Positions 41,838-50,775 of a stretch of DNA of 64,000 nt are shown here, in pieces. Numbering within the stretch: position 1 is the first letter of the stretch; each line of letters begins with the position of its first letter. The DNA comes from CAG-791 sp045130475 (lineage in GTDB: Bacteria; Bacillota; Clostridia; Lachnospirales; Lachnospiraceae). The stretch spans positions 5,970 through 69,969 of the forward strand of contig JBGUPU010000019.1 in the NCBI GenBank assembly GCA_045130475.1, read 5' to 3'. The notes below the pieces were generated by a model. That model saw nothing but the letters and a program-made list of their open reading frames with translations. It was not told the origin of the DNA and ran no database searches. A program made the translations under genes and the position numbers.

Positions 41838-42920
41838 TTATTCCAGATGGACGACTCTCTGCCCGGCTGCTTTCAGCAGACGGTTCATCACCGCCCTGCC
41901 GATTCCGGTGCTGTCAAAGGACTCCGCGTACATTTCACCTGCTCCCTCGTCGTCAAATTCCCGCAGGATCCGGAACAGCTCTCTGGCCACACTCTCCTCG
42001 TTCTCCCTGGAGCCTGCGCTCTTGACCAGATCGGCTGTGTAGGCGTTCTTTGTCTCCTCGGTACAGATCACGCCTGTACGGATCCCTGCCGCTCTGTGGG
42101 CGCGGATCTTCTCATTGATGAAAGCGGTGACTTTTTCCGGCGGCCCGTCTACAATGGTCAGATTTCCCCTGGGAGCATAGTGGCGGTATTTCATTCCCGG
42201 TGCCTTGGGTACACTGTCATCATTCATGTCGGGCACCAGACTCCCTGCATTCACATCGCCCAGGACCTCCTGCAGCTTCTCCCAGGTCACAAAACCGGGG
42301 CGCAGGATCACAGGTGTCGTATCTGTCAGGTCGATGATCGTCGATTCGAGCCCCAGTCCGACCTGTCCTCCGTCGATGATCATGTCCACGCGTCCGTCCA
42401 GGTCCTCGCGGCAATACTGGGCGAGAGTCGGGCTGGGGCGCCCGGAACGGTTGGCGCTCGGCGCGGCTATGAAGCCGCCGCCTGCATCGATCATGGCCAT
42501 CGCGATCCTGTTTGAGGGAAAGCGGATCGCAACCGTATCAAGTCCTCCGGTCGTCTCTTTCGGAAGTTCCGGCCTTTTGGGCAGGATCATCGTGAGGGGA
42601 CCGGGCCAGAAAGCCTCTGCCAGAAGGCGCGCCTCACGGGATACCCGCGCCGCCACCTTCTCCATGTCCTGGATCCTGCAGATATGCACGATCAGAGGAT
42701 TGTCGGAAGGCCTTCCCTTGGCCGCATAGATCTTTTTTGAGGATTCAGGATTGAACGCATCCCCGCCGAGCCCGTAAACGGTCTCAGTGGGAAAGGCAAC
42801 CAGACCGCCGCTGCGCAGAATCTCTCCTGCGCGCCGGATCTGTGCCTCGTCTATTTCCTCTTCTGTCATTTTCGCATATATAGTATTCATCAGATCATCC
42901 ATTCCGGGATCTGCCTTCAT
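41838..42920 (-). CDS. tsaC: L-threonylcarbamoyladenylate synthase (Sua5-type)
   Basis: A 360-residue protein with an N-terminal YrdC domain (GGLVAFPTETVYGLGGDAF, RPSDNPLIVHI, SANRSGRPSPT) that makes threonylcarbamoyl-AMP for the t6A modification of ANN-decoding tRNAs, and a C-terminal Sua5 domain after a linker around GMKYRHYAPRGNL. The start is uncertain: ATGs at 42920, 42902 and 42890 all have weak ribosome sites; the longest is given. It overlaps nothing and begins 11 bp after the GH18 gene. Confidence 0.93.
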   Translation of the reverse strand: MKADPGMDDLMNTIYAKMTEEEIDEAQIRRAGEILRSGGLVAFPTETVYGLGGDAFNPESSKKIYAAKGRPSDNPLIVHICRIQDMEKVAARVSREARLLAEAFWPGPLTMILPKRPELPKETTGGLDTVAIRFPSNRIAMAMIDAGGGFIAAPSANRSGRPSPTLAQYCREDLDGRVDMIIDGGQVGLGLESTIIDLTDTTPVILRPGFVTWEKLQEVLGDVNAGSLVPDMNDDSVPKAPGMKYRHYAPRGNLTIVDGPPEKVTAFINEKIRAHRAAGIRTGVICTEETKNAYTADLVKSAGSRENEESVARELFRILREFDDEGAGEMYAESFDSTGIGRAVMNRLLKAAGQRVVHLE

Positions 42921-42931
42921 TCATCCCGGGA

Positions 42932-44626
42932 TCACTCCACGTAGTCGTCAATTTCATCCCATACATCGTTCGTCTCAAGGCCCAGGCGCCACACGGCGAC
43001 GCCCGCCAGATCGTACCCTTTCATCAGGTCCAGTTTGGTCTTGATGGATTTTTTATCTTCCAGCCAGATCTGGTAGAGCTTGGAGCCGGACTCTTTCTCG
43101 GCATAGTTCTGCCCCGCCGTGCTGTTCCACTCCTTTTTCATGCTGTGGTCTTTCATGAAATTCTTTGCTTCGACCATATCCAGGACCCTGCCCGACACTT
43201 CGCCGTTCTCCGTCGTCCAGCCGATGGTGTAGAAGGGAACGCCGTTGATCAGACGCTCGGCGGGCACATCCTGCAGAGCCTCGGTAATACCGTATTCTAC
43301 ATAGCCGATCGAGGCGACGCTTCCGGCCTCCGGGCTGCCCACGATATGCTCGTCATAGCCCATGATGATGACATAGTCCGCAAAGGCGGACTGCTCCGCC
43401 AGGTCATAGTGGTCGTTGTAATTGTAGGGCACGTAATTGTTGATGGAAATATAAAGTCCGGCGCGGCGGCAGGCAATACAGATCTCCCGCACAAACTCGA
43501 TAAAATCATAGACATCCGTCGGTTCCGCAAGACCCTCAATATCCACATTGATGCCGTCCAGGTCAAAGGACTCCGCCTCCTCAATGAGGTTCTTGATCAC
43601 CTTCTGCCTGCCCTCGAGCGTGTTGAGGAATTTGGTATAGACAAAGAGGTCGTCATTCTGGAAGTTGTCCAGCACTCCCCAGACCTGGATGCCTTTATCA
43701 TGCGCCTTTTTCACATAGGAACGGGAAGCCTTTACATTGATATCCCCGTCCTCGCTCTGCATGGTGAACCATGTCGGGGCCAGCACATTGATCCCCTTGG
43801 TACCCACAAGCATACCGTCGATCTCTTTGTTGCTGTCCGCAAAATAGGTCAGGTTCCAGGCGATGCAGATGCTCTTGCCCAGACTTCTGTACTGGGGCAC
43901 ATATTCCGGGACATCTGTCACCGGCTCCATCTCCTTTTCCCTCGTCTCGGACAGATACTTGTTCTCAACATATCCGTAATAGCCATCCGCTGTTTCGATC
44001 CGCGTCCAGTCATCCAGAGGATCCAGGATCAGGACTTCCGTCCCCTCCTCCACTGCAGCGATGATCGGGGCCTTCACCCCGCCGAGGGTACGCATATTGG
44101 TGCTGCCCTTGACCGTCGCCATCTTTTCCGTTCCCCACTTGTCACGCAGGACGACACGGTTGGGTCCCTCGTAAACACCGTAATAGAAATTGGTGAATTT
44201 ACGTATATAGGGGAGGGCCACATAAACGGTATCCCCTTCCTTGACAACCGGCGCATAGTCTTCCTTTGTCACGCCGTTCACATCGCTCTCCCAGCTCTTT
44301 TCTCCGAGCCTGGCGACAAACATTTCCTCCGGGAGACAGTAGATCAGAGTGTCGTCCTGGGTCCCGTAGTAGAACCTGCTGTTGAGCAGACTCCGGACAG
44401 TCTCGAGATCCATGTAGCACTCCCCGTCAAAGCGGCGCGCATGCATCTCCGAAACAAGATTCTCATAAATGATCGGAAAATCATCTTCGTCCTGGACACC
44501 GTAATACTCGTCGAGATCCGCTCTCTTATCGGTGTACATATAGTGGTCGTAATAAAGCTTGAAAAAAACACCTCCCATGACAAGAAGTAAAAGAATCGTG
44601 ATAAAATAGGGAACCGCTTTTTTCAT
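42932..44626 (-). CDS. Membrane-anchored GH18 domain protein with SH3-like domain
   Basis: About 564 residues. An N-terminal membrane anchor (PYFITILLLLVMGGVFF) places the rest outside the cell. Residues ~45-175 resemble a copper-amine-oxidase/SleL-type N-terminal domain, ~180-240 an SH3-like segment (STNMRTLGGVKAPIIAAVE), then a GH18 TIM barrel with the catalytic motif FDLDGINVDIEG, where the last Glu is the acid. Related proteins (YaaH/SleL-like) act on spore cortex or peptidoglycan; the precise substrate is not shown. The start at 44626 has AGAGG six bases upstream. Confidence 0.88.
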   Translation of the reverse strand: MKKAVPYFITILLLLVMGGVFFKLYYDHYMYTDKRADLDEYYGVQDEDDFPIIYENLVSEMHARRFDGECYMDLETVRSLLNSRFYYGTQDDTLIYCLPEEMFVARLGEKSWESDVNGVTKEDYAPVVKEGDTVYVALPYIRKFTNFYYGVYEGPNRVVLRDKWGTEKMATVKGSTNMRTLGGVKAPIIAAVEEGTEVLILDPLDDWTRIETADGYYGYVENKYLSETREKEMEPVTDVPEYVPQYRSLGKSICIAWNLTYFADSNKEIDGMLVGTKGINVLAPTWFTMQSEDGDINVKASRSYVKKAHDKGIQVWGVLDNFQNDDLFVYTKFLNTLEGRQKVIKNLIEEAESFDLDGINVDIEGLAEPTDVYDFIEFVREICIACRRAGLYISINNYVPYNYNDHYDLAEQSAFADYVIIMGYDEHIVGSPEAGSVASIGYVEYGITEALQDVPAERLINGVPFYTIGWTTENGEVSGRVLDMVEAKNFMKDHSMKKEWNSTAGQNYAEKESGSKLYQIWLEDKKSIKTKLDLMKGYDLAGVAVWRLGLETNDVWDEIDDYVE

Positions 44627-44762
44627 TCGTGGCCTCTTTTCTGATGTGATGCTTACTTTCCGACCGGGATGACACTTCATTGTCACTTATACCCGCTGAC
44701 AGTTTCAGAGCCTGTCTCCCCAGGTCTCCCTCTGTACAGTGCTGAAGGCATAATACAAAGTA

Positions 44763-44771
44763 ATTATATCA
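44763..44771 (-). promoter_or_regulatory. Extended -10 promoter of the GH18-tsaC-upp-dCMP deaminase cluster
   Basis: The minus strand reads TGATATAAT, a perfect extended -10 (TGn plus TATAAT), about 140 bp upstream of the GH18 start. Confidence 0.6.
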
Positions 44772-44837
44772 CAAGCATGGAACATAGAAAAGACAGGCAG
44801 CAGGGACTTCCAAATCCCAAATCCTGAGCCTTCGCGG

Positions 44838-44965
44838 TTACGTCTCTGCACCGGTGCCGGTCTGCCGGCCCTTTGCGGCTGTCCCTGCACAGACGTAAAA
44901 GCCTGCCTGCCGTGCGTCTCCCGCACAGGGCAAAGCGCGCCGGTCTGTAACGCTCTGCAGACCGG
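44838..44965. other. GC-rich block of consecutive stem-loops; possible structured RNA
   Basis: Within the 44627-45601 gap this block has four inverted repeats in a row: a 13-bp stem TTACGTCTCTGCA/TGCACAGACGTAA with one mismatch (44838-44850 with 44886-44898) that encloses GCCGG-TCTG-CCGGC, then GTGCG-TCTCC-CGCAC (44912-44926), then CCGGTCTG/CAGACCGG (44940-44965). The flanks are AT-rich. No open reading frame with a ribosome site is present. It matches no RNA family I can name. Confidence 0.45.
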
Positions 44966-45068
44966 ACGGCAGGACAGGCTCTCCCGGAGATATGTTATTA
45001 TGATCTGACTGATAGAGTTTATTTCAGAGACAGTCGGTCCTGTTCCCCGGAGGGAACTGCAGGATCGC

Positions 45069-45197
45069 ATGACAGAAATGGTCAAATCGGGGCTTGAGAA
45101 CACAGGAGTATACTCCGTGGAATTATATCCCTTTCTTCCTCCCCCGGCCCTGCAGGACTGTATCGAAACCTCTTTTAGGAATAGTTATTCATTCTGA
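45069..45197 (+). CDS. Doubtful 42-codon ORF, possibly the tail of a decayed gene
   Basis: ATG at 45069 with AGGA four bases upstream; it encodes 42 residues (MTEMVKSGLENTGVYSVELY at its start). The frame stays open a further 20 codons upstream to a TGA at 45006-45008 and reads like ordinary protein there too (ETVGPVPRRELQDRM), suggesting the C-terminal remnant of a larger gene whose front was lost. I do not recognise the family. Confidence 0.25.
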   Translation: MTEMVKSGLENTGVYSVELYPFLPPPALQDCIETSFRNSYSF

Positions 45198-45573
45198 CAG
45201 AACAATGTGTTCTGTGCGTTCTGTATACAGTTAAGTACACCATCTTCATGAACAGTCGGATTTAAGTCATATACTGTGTGTATTTACGCGGGTTTAAACC
45301 AGGAAAGTACTGTACCTGTCAAGGCAAAGTACATAACTCAGATTGATTCTTCACTATGAAAATATTTAAATATTCAAAACCTGAAAAACAAAAATCCTTC
45401 TGCCGATCGTCAAGTCTGCCCTCCTTTCTGATACTTTCACGCGTCCCTTGCAGGACAGGAATATTTTAAAAGATGAATTTATTCATTTCAATAGTATCAA
45501 AACTCTAAAATACTAAACTTGCTATTCTTGTCGAATTCGCATAACCCCCGGATGCGATTAGTGAAATGAGGGC
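45198..45573. other. AT-rich gap with several palindromes upstream of mecA
   Basis: No gene is supported. It contains ACAGAACA/TGTTCTGT (starting just before, 45197-45215), the 10-bp palindrome CTGTATACAG (45221-45230), the 14-bp palindrome AATATTTAAATATT (45361-45374) and ATGAATTTATTCAT (45473-45486). They may be regulator sites; none matches a motif I can assign. Confidence 0.5.
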
Positions 45574-45601
45574 TTGACGCTTTGCCCCGCACAGTTATAC
45601 C
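45574..45601 (+). promoter_or_regulatory. mecA promoter
   Basis: TTGACG (45574-45579), 16 bp, TATACC (45596-45601), about 85 bp upstream of the chosen mecA start. Confidence 0.55.
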
Positions 45602-45685
45602 ATGAACTCAGACAGCGGAAAACGGAGTCCGGAGCAGCTGTGTAATACGGCTGCCCGCAGATTCAGGAGAGGTTCGGAAACAGGT

Positions 45686-46444
45686 ATGAGAATAGAAAAA
45701 GTCAGTGACAGTCAGATCCGGTGCTACCTCTCCAAAGAGGAAATGGAAAGCCGGCAGATAAAACTCAAAGAGCTGGCCTACGGAACGGAAAAGGCCAGGC
45801 GTCTCTTTCATGATCTGATGCAGGAGGCCTACAAGCGCTTCGGATTCGAGGCAGAGAATATTCCGGTCATGGTCGAGGCGGTTCCTCTTCATGACGACAG
45901 CCTTGTGCTGATCGTCACCAAGGTTGATAATCCCGAAGAGCTCGACACCCGCTTTTCCAGCTTCGCGCCCTCCGTCAAAAGCGGATCTTCCGATTCCGGA
46001 CAGTCATCCTCCGCACTGGGACAGCTTCTGGACGCCATCCGCAGGGAGATCGGAGATGACGGGCAGTCCTCCGCAGCAAAGAAGCCTGCCGGGAGCAGCG
46101 CTGCCTCTTCCGGTTCCGGGAAACCCGGCGCCATCCTTCCCGCCGCCGTCCATCTCTACACCTTCACAGCCCTTGGTCCCGCAGCGGACGCCGCCTGCCT
46201 TGCCGCCCCCTTCTTCAGCGGAAAGAGCGCGCTCTACCGGGATCCCGCGGATTCAAAATACTATCTGTTTCTCACTCCTGCGGAGGATACGGATTCCGCC
46301 GGTTTTACCAGAGCCCTGTCGACCTTTTCCGAATTCGGCAGCTCCGAGCCGATCACTCCTGCCCGAGAACAGTTTCTCCGCGAGCACTGCGAAGTCATCT
46401 GTGCCAAAAACGCCGTACAGAGCCTCGCGGAACTCGGCGCCTGA
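45686..46444 (+). CDS. mecA: Adaptor protein MecA
   Basis: About 252 residues. The N-terminal domain (MRIEKVSDSQIRCYLSKEEM, then FHDLMQEAYKRFGF) selects substrates; a Ser/Gly-rich linker of ~60 residues leads to the C-terminal ClpC-binding domain (YTFTALGPAADAACLAA, FTRALSTFSEFGS). MecA delivers proteins such as ComK to ClpCP for degradation. The start was placed at the conserved N terminus; the ribosome site (AGGAGAGG) is 15 bases away, and an upstream in-frame ATG at 45602 is possible but breaks family length. Followed by a clear terminator. Confidence 0.88.
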   Translation: MRIEKVSDSQIRCYLSKEEMESRQIKLKELAYGTEKARRLFHDLMQEAYKRFGFEAENIPVMVEAVPLHDDSLVLIVTKVDNPEELDTRFSSFAPSVKSGSSDSGQSSSALGQLLDAIRREIGDDGQSSAAKKPAGSSAASSGSGKPGAILPAAVHLYTFTALGPAADAACLAAPFFSGKSALYRDPADSKYYLFLTPAEDTDSAGFTRALSTFSEFGSSEPITPAREQFLREHCEVICAKNAVQSLAELGA

Positions 46445-46454
46445 CAGTCTCTTC

Positions 46455-46480
46455 AGCCCTGCTTTTATGCAGGGCTTTTT
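46455..46480 (+). terminator. mecA terminator
   Basis: AGCCCTGC (46455-46462), loop TTTTAT, GCAGGGCT (46469-46476) and a T run. Confidence 0.9.
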
Positions 46481-46531
46481 CTATTCTTTATCACAAAGTA
46501 CCCGCGGCTCCTGTCATGAGATACGCGCGCC

Positions 46532-46578
46532 GAAAAAGAAACCTGTCTCATCGCAGGGCACAGGACCTGCAGACAGGT
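46532..46578 (-). terminator. Minus-strand terminator with no known gene in front of it
   Basis: Arms ACCTGTCT (46541-46548) and AGACAGGT (46571-46578) enclose a second stem GCAGG/CCTGC. On the minus strand the stem is followed by TTTCTTTTTC (46532-46540 region), a good U tract. A transcript would have to come from 46.6-47.0 kb, where no minus gene is supported. Confidence 0.6.
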
Positions 46579-47043
46579 GCCGGATATCCTTTTCAGAAAT
46601 AATAACGAATAAAAGCCATATATAATGGAAACTTTTTTATTAATATCTCCCAAAAGTTAGTTACTATTAACCTTGTTTTTCGTACATTTTAAATGAATAT
46701 TTTTGTGTACAATCCGCCAAATCACATTGCAATTTTTATAGTGCAATGTTAACATTAATATGCTGGATCCACTCACGGAGCATGTATTCTGCGCACGTGT
46801 GTGTCTTTAGGCTGTTTATAATTCTCAGTCTCATGATGTCGCAGAAGGCTTCCCGAAGGAGGCCGGAGTGCACAGGATCTGAGGGGGATTCGTAAGCCAG
46901 ACCATGTTTTGGGCGGCAGGGGAACATCTGTATCCCAGTAGTTTCTCAGGTGGTACCAGCAAATCCGGAACATGCGTTTGCTGCTTCTTCACAAGTTTAT
47001 GAACAATGCGGTAACCGCTTCACAAGTATAGGAGGACAATGTA
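46579..47043 (+). promoter_or_regulatory. 465-bp upstream region of nifJ with palindromes and short repeats
   Basis: No convincing gene. Visible elements are an ACATTGCA/TGCAATGT inverted repeat (46724-46749), an overlapping perfect 12-bp palindrome AATGTTAACATT (46745-46756), and close to the start codon a palindrome GCGGTAACCGC (47008-47018) flanked by two direct copies of CTTCACAAGT (46987-46996 and 47018-47027), then the AGGAGG ribosome site. These could control the highly expressed oxidoreductase gene; a redox regulator is possible but no known consensus is matched. Confidence 0.5.
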
Positions 47044-50000
47044 ATGGCAAGAAAGTTTCTCACCATGGATGGTAACGAAGCTGCTGCACACGCCGCGTAT
47101 GCGTATACAGAAGTAGCTACCATCTATCCCATCACTCCTTCATCTGTCATGCCTGAGCATGTCGATGAGTGGGCAACAGCAGGAAGAAAGAACATTTTCG
47201 GTCAGAAGGTTCAGGTTACAGAGATGCAGTCTGAAGCAGGCGCAGCAGGCGCTGTTCACGGCTCCATCGCAGCCGGTGCTATGACCTCTACTTTCACAGC
47301 ATCCCAGGGTCTTCTGCTGATGATCCCGAACCTTTACAAGATCGCCGGTGAAGGTCTTCCGGCTGTCTGCAATGTCGCAGCACGTGCTGTCTGTTCCCAC
47401 GCGCTGAACATCTTCGGTGATCACTCCGACGTCTACGCTGCCCGTCAGTCCGGATGTGCAATGCTCTGCGAGTCCAGCGTACAGGAAGTTATGGACCTGA
47501 CCCCCGTTGCATATTGTGCAGCAGTCAAGGGCAAACTTCCTTTCATCAACTTCTTTGATGGTTTCCGTACCTCTCACGAGATCCAGAAGATCCAGATCTG
47601 GGATTATGAAGATCTCAACGACCTGATCGACCATGAGGCGATTGCCGAGTTCCGCCGCAACTGCCTGAACCCGACACATCCCCGTCAGATGGGTTCCGCT
47701 CAGAACCCCGACATCTTCTTCCAGACCCGTGAGGCCTGCAACCCTTACTACGATGCAATGCCCGCGATCGTCCAGGAGTACATGGACAAAGTCAATGCCA
47801 AGATCGGCACAGACTACAAGCTGTTCAACTACTACGGCGCTCCCGATGCTGAGAAGATCATCATCGCTATGGGTTCCGTCAACGAGACCATTGAAGAGAC
47901 CATCGATTACCTCGCTGCCAAGGGCGAGAAAGTCGGCGTAGTCAAGGTCCGTCTGTACAGACCTTTCTGCACCGAGGCATTCCTCGCAGCTATCCCCGAC
48001 AGCGTGAAGCAGATCTCCGTCCTCGACAGGACCAAAGAGCCCGGCTCCATCGGCGAGCCTCTGGCACTGGATGTCAAGGCTGCTCTGGCTGATTCCAAGT
48101 TCAAGGATGTTCCCGTGTTCTCCGGCCGTTATGGTCTTGGTTCCAAGGACACCACTCCTGCTCAGATCATCGCAGTCTACAACAACAATACCAAGAAGAC
48201 CTTCACCATCGGTATCACGGACGATGTCACAAATCTGTCCCTCGATTCCGGCAAGGAAATCGTCACAACTCCCGAAGGCACAATCTGCTGCAAGTTCTGG
48301 GGTCTGGGCGCAGACGGTACTGTCGGTGCCAACAAGAACTCCATCAAGATCATCGGCGACAACACCGACATGTATGCACAGGCATACTTTGATTATGACT
48401 CCAAGAAGTCCGGCGGTGTCACAATGTCTCACCTCCGCTTCGGCAAGAAGCCCATTAAGTCCACCTATCTGGTACGCCAGGCGAACTTCGTTGCATGCCA
48501 CAACCCTGCATACATCCGCAAGTTCAACATGTCCCAGGAGCTGGTCGACGGCGGCACATTCCTGCTGAACTGCAGCTGGGGCGATCCGGAAGGCCTTGAG
48601 ACCCACCTTCCTCCTCAGGTCAAGCGCTTCATCCACGACCACAACATTCAGTTCTACACCATCGACGGTGTCAAGATCGGTATCGAGACCGGCATGGGCC
48701 CGACCAGGATCAACACCATCCTTCAGTCCGCATTCTTCAAACTCGCCAACATCATCCCTGAGGAAGAGGCGATCAAGTTCATGAAGGCTGCTGCTCAGAA
48801 GACCTACGGCCGCAAGGGTCAGGACGTTGTCGAGAAGAACTGGAAAGCTATCGATGCCGGCGCTCAGAACGTCGTCAAGGTAGATGTTCCCGACAGCTGG
48901 GGCCAGGCTGAAGGCGAAGAGTATGATATCTCCATCGCTTCCGGCGATCGTCAGGACGTCGTTGATTTCGTCAACAACATCCAGGCTAAGGTCAACGGCC
49001 AGGAAGGCAACAAGATTCCTGTATCCGTTGTTTCCACATACTATGAAGGATCCACTCCTTCCGGCGCTGCTGCATTCGAGAAGCGCGGTATCGCTGTCAA
49101 CGTTCCCGTATGGGCAGCAGACAACTGCATCCAGTGCACATTCTGCTCTTATGTATGCCCTCACGCTGCAATCCGTCCTATGGCTCTGACCGAGGAAGAG
49201 GCTGCCAAGCTTCCTGAAGGCACAGTTACTCTTGACCTCATGGGCATGCCCGGATACAAGTTCGCGATCGTTGTTTCCTCTCTCGACTGCACAGGCTGCG
49301 GAAGCTGCGCAAATGTCTGCCCTGGCAAGAAGGGCAACAAGGCTCTGAACATGACCCGTCTGGAAGAGGGCATGGCACAGCCCAACGAGCAGGAAGCTTT
49401 CAACGTCGCTGTCAAGTTCCCGATCAAGAAGGACGTCGTTGCGAAGTTCAAAGAGACCACTGTCAAGGGCTCCCAGTTCAAGCAGCCCCTGCTTGAGTTC
49501 TCCGGCGCTTGCGCAGGCTGCGGTGAGACACCTTATGCTAAGCTCATCACTCAGCTGTTCGGTGACAGAATGTACATCGCAAACGCAACAGGCTGCTCCT
49601 CCATCTGGGGCAACTCCTCTCCTTCTACTCCTTACACCGTGGATGAGAACGGAAATGGTCCTGCATGGTCCAACTCCCTGTTCGAAGATGCCGCTGAGTT
49701 CGGTTATGGTATGCTCCTTGCAAACCAGGCACTCCGTGACAACCTGAAAGCCAAGGTTGAGGCTGTTGCTGAGACCGCTGGCGATGCTGTCAAGGCAGCC
49801 GCTGACAAGTGGATCGAGACCTTCTCCATCGGTGCCGAGAACGGCTCCGCAACAGACGCTCTGGTCGCTGCTCTCGAGGCAGACGGCTCTGACGCTGCAA
49901 AGGATATCCTTGAGCAGAAGCAGTTCCTGGCCAAGAAGTCCCAGTGGGTCTTCGGTGGTGACGGCTGGGCATTCGATATCGGCTACGGCGGTGTCGACCA

Positions 50001-50586
50001 CATCCTCGCTTCCGGCAAGGACATCAACGTATTCTGCTTCAACACAGAAGTTTACTCCAACACAGGCGGTCAGTCCTCCAAGGCTACTCCTATCGGCGCA
50101 GTCGCACAGTTCGCTGCAGGCGGTAAGGAAGTCAAGCAGAAAGACCTGGCTGCAATGGCTATGAGCTATGGCTATGTATATGTCGCACAGATCTCCATGG
50201 GCGCTGACAGAAATCAGTGCATCAAGGCGATCGCTGAGGCTGAGGCATATCCCGGACCTTCGCTCATCATCGCATACGCACCTTGCATCAACCACGGTAT
50301 CAAGAAGGGCATGAACAAGGTTCAGGACGAAGAGAAACTGGCTGTTACAACCGGTTACTGGAACCTGTTCCGCTTCAACCCTGCAGGCGGCGCGAAGAAG
50401 TTCTTCCTCGACAGCAAGCCCGCTACTGATGATTACCAGGCATTCCTGAACGGCGAAGTTCGTTACATGTCCCTGAAGAAGGCTAATCCGGCCAACGCAG
50501 AGAGAATGTATGCAGAGAACGAAGCCAATGCGAAGGCTCACTACGAGTACCTGAGCAAACTGGGCGCTCTGTACAACGAAGAGTAA
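47044..50586 (+). CDS. nifJ: Pyruvate:ferredoxin (flavodoxin) oxidoreductase
   Basis: A 1180-residue single-chain enzyme that oxidises pyruvate to acetyl-CoA and CO2 and reduces ferredoxin, central to clostridial fermentation. N-terminal domain starts MDGNEAAAHAAYAYTEVATI (substrate Thr region). A ferredoxin-like domain holds CIQCTFCSYVCPH and CTGCGSCANVCPG near residues 690-760. The proximal cluster site is SGACAGCGETPY, and the TPP/Mg site runs through GGDGWAFDIGYGG and NTEVYSNTGGQSSKATP. Codon use is strongly biased, as expected for an abundant protein, and this creates a spurious 1153-codon antisense frame. The AGGAGG site is ideal. Confidence 0.98.
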   Translation: MARKFLTMDGNEAAAHAAYAYTEVATIYPITPSSVMPEHVDEWATAGRKNIFGQKVQVTEMQSEAGAAGAVHGSIAAGAMTSTFTASQGLLLMIPNLYKIAGEGLPAVCNVAARAVCSHALNIFGDHSDVYAARQSGCAMLCESSVQEVMDLTPVAYCAAVKGKLPFINFFDGFRTSHEIQKIQIWDYEDLNDLIDHEAIAEFRRNCLNPTHPRQMGSAQNPDIFFQTREACNPYYDAMPAIVQEYMDKVNAKIGTDYKLFNYYGAPDAEKIIIAMGSVNETIEETIDYLAAKGEKVGVVKVRLYRPFCTEAFLAAIPDSVKQISVLDRTKEPGSIGEPLALDVKAALADSKFKDVPVFSGRYGLGSKDTTPAQIIAVYNNNTKKTFTIGITDDVTNLSLDSGKEIVTTPEGTICCKFWGLGADGTVGANKNSIKIIGDNTDMYAQAYFDYDSKKSGGVTMSHLRFGKKPIKSTYLVRQANFVACHNPAYIRKFNMSQELVDGGTFLLNCSWGDPEGLETHLPPQVKRFIHDHNIQFYTIDGVKIGIETGMGPTRINTILQSAFFKLANIIPEEEAIKFMKAAAQKTYGRKGQDVVEKNWKAIDAGAQNVVKVDVPDSWGQAEGEEYDISIASGDRQDVVDFVNNIQAKVNGQEGNKIPVSVVSTYYEGSTPSGAAAFEKRGIAVNVPVWAADNCIQCTFCSYVCPHAAIRPMALTEEEAAKLPEGTVTLDLMGMPGYKFAIVVSSLDCTGCGSCANVCPGKKGNKALNMTRLEEGMAQPNEQEAFNVAVKFPIKKDVVAKFKETTVKGSQFKQPLLEFSGACAGCGETPYAKLITQLFGDRMYIANATGCSSIWGNSSPSTPYTVDENGNGPAWSNSLFEDAAEFGYGMLLANQALRDNLKAKVEAVAETAGDAVKAAADKWIETFSIGAENGSATDALVAALEADGSDAAKDILEQKQFLAKKSQWVFGGDGWAFDIGYGGVDHILASGKDINVFCFNTEVYSNTGGQSSKATPIGAVAQFAAGGKEVKQKDLAAMAMSYGYVYVAQISMGADRNQCIKAIAEAEAYPGPSLIIAYAPCINHGIKKGMNKVQDEEKLAVTTGYWNLFRFNPAGGAKKFFLDSKPATDDYQAFLNGEVRYMSLKKANPANAERMYAENEANAKAHYEYLSKLGALYNEE

Positions 50587-50736
50587 TTCAGGCCGGATCA
50601 CAGACAGCTTAATGCTGTTGGCTGACGGCAGAATGCCGCGGGATTGAGAGGATGTGCCGGTAAAAACGATTTTATCGCTATATCGCAGAGGAGTTAATCC
50701 TGTATAATTAATTTCATATCATACAGGAAAATCCTC

Positions 50737-50765
50737 TTGACGCATTCTTAAAAAACCGCTATCAT
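50737..50765 (+). promoter_or_regulatory. Ferredoxin promoter
   Basis: TTGACG (50737-50742), 17 bp, TATCAT (50760-50765). Transcription is predicted near 50772. Confidence 0.7.
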
Positions 50766-50775
50766 ATTACCTATA

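Noticed and set aside
44705..45103. 132-codon minus-strand frame in the gap upstream of the GH18 gene
   Set aside because: No ribosome site, Arg/Ser/Cys-rich composition, and it covers the stem-loop block and the GH18 promoter.
46736..46973. Two overlapping 63-66 codon minus-strand frames upstream of nifJ
   Set aside because: No ribosome site and no similarity I can recognise; more likely part of the nifJ leader, although the orphan terminator at 46532-46578 keeps a transcript possible.
47140..50601. A 1153-codon open reading frame antisense to nifJ
   Set aside because: It is a by-product of the strong codon bias of the sense gene. Its translation has no recognisable domain, is Cys/Leu/Asp-rich without pattern, and lacks a ribosome site.
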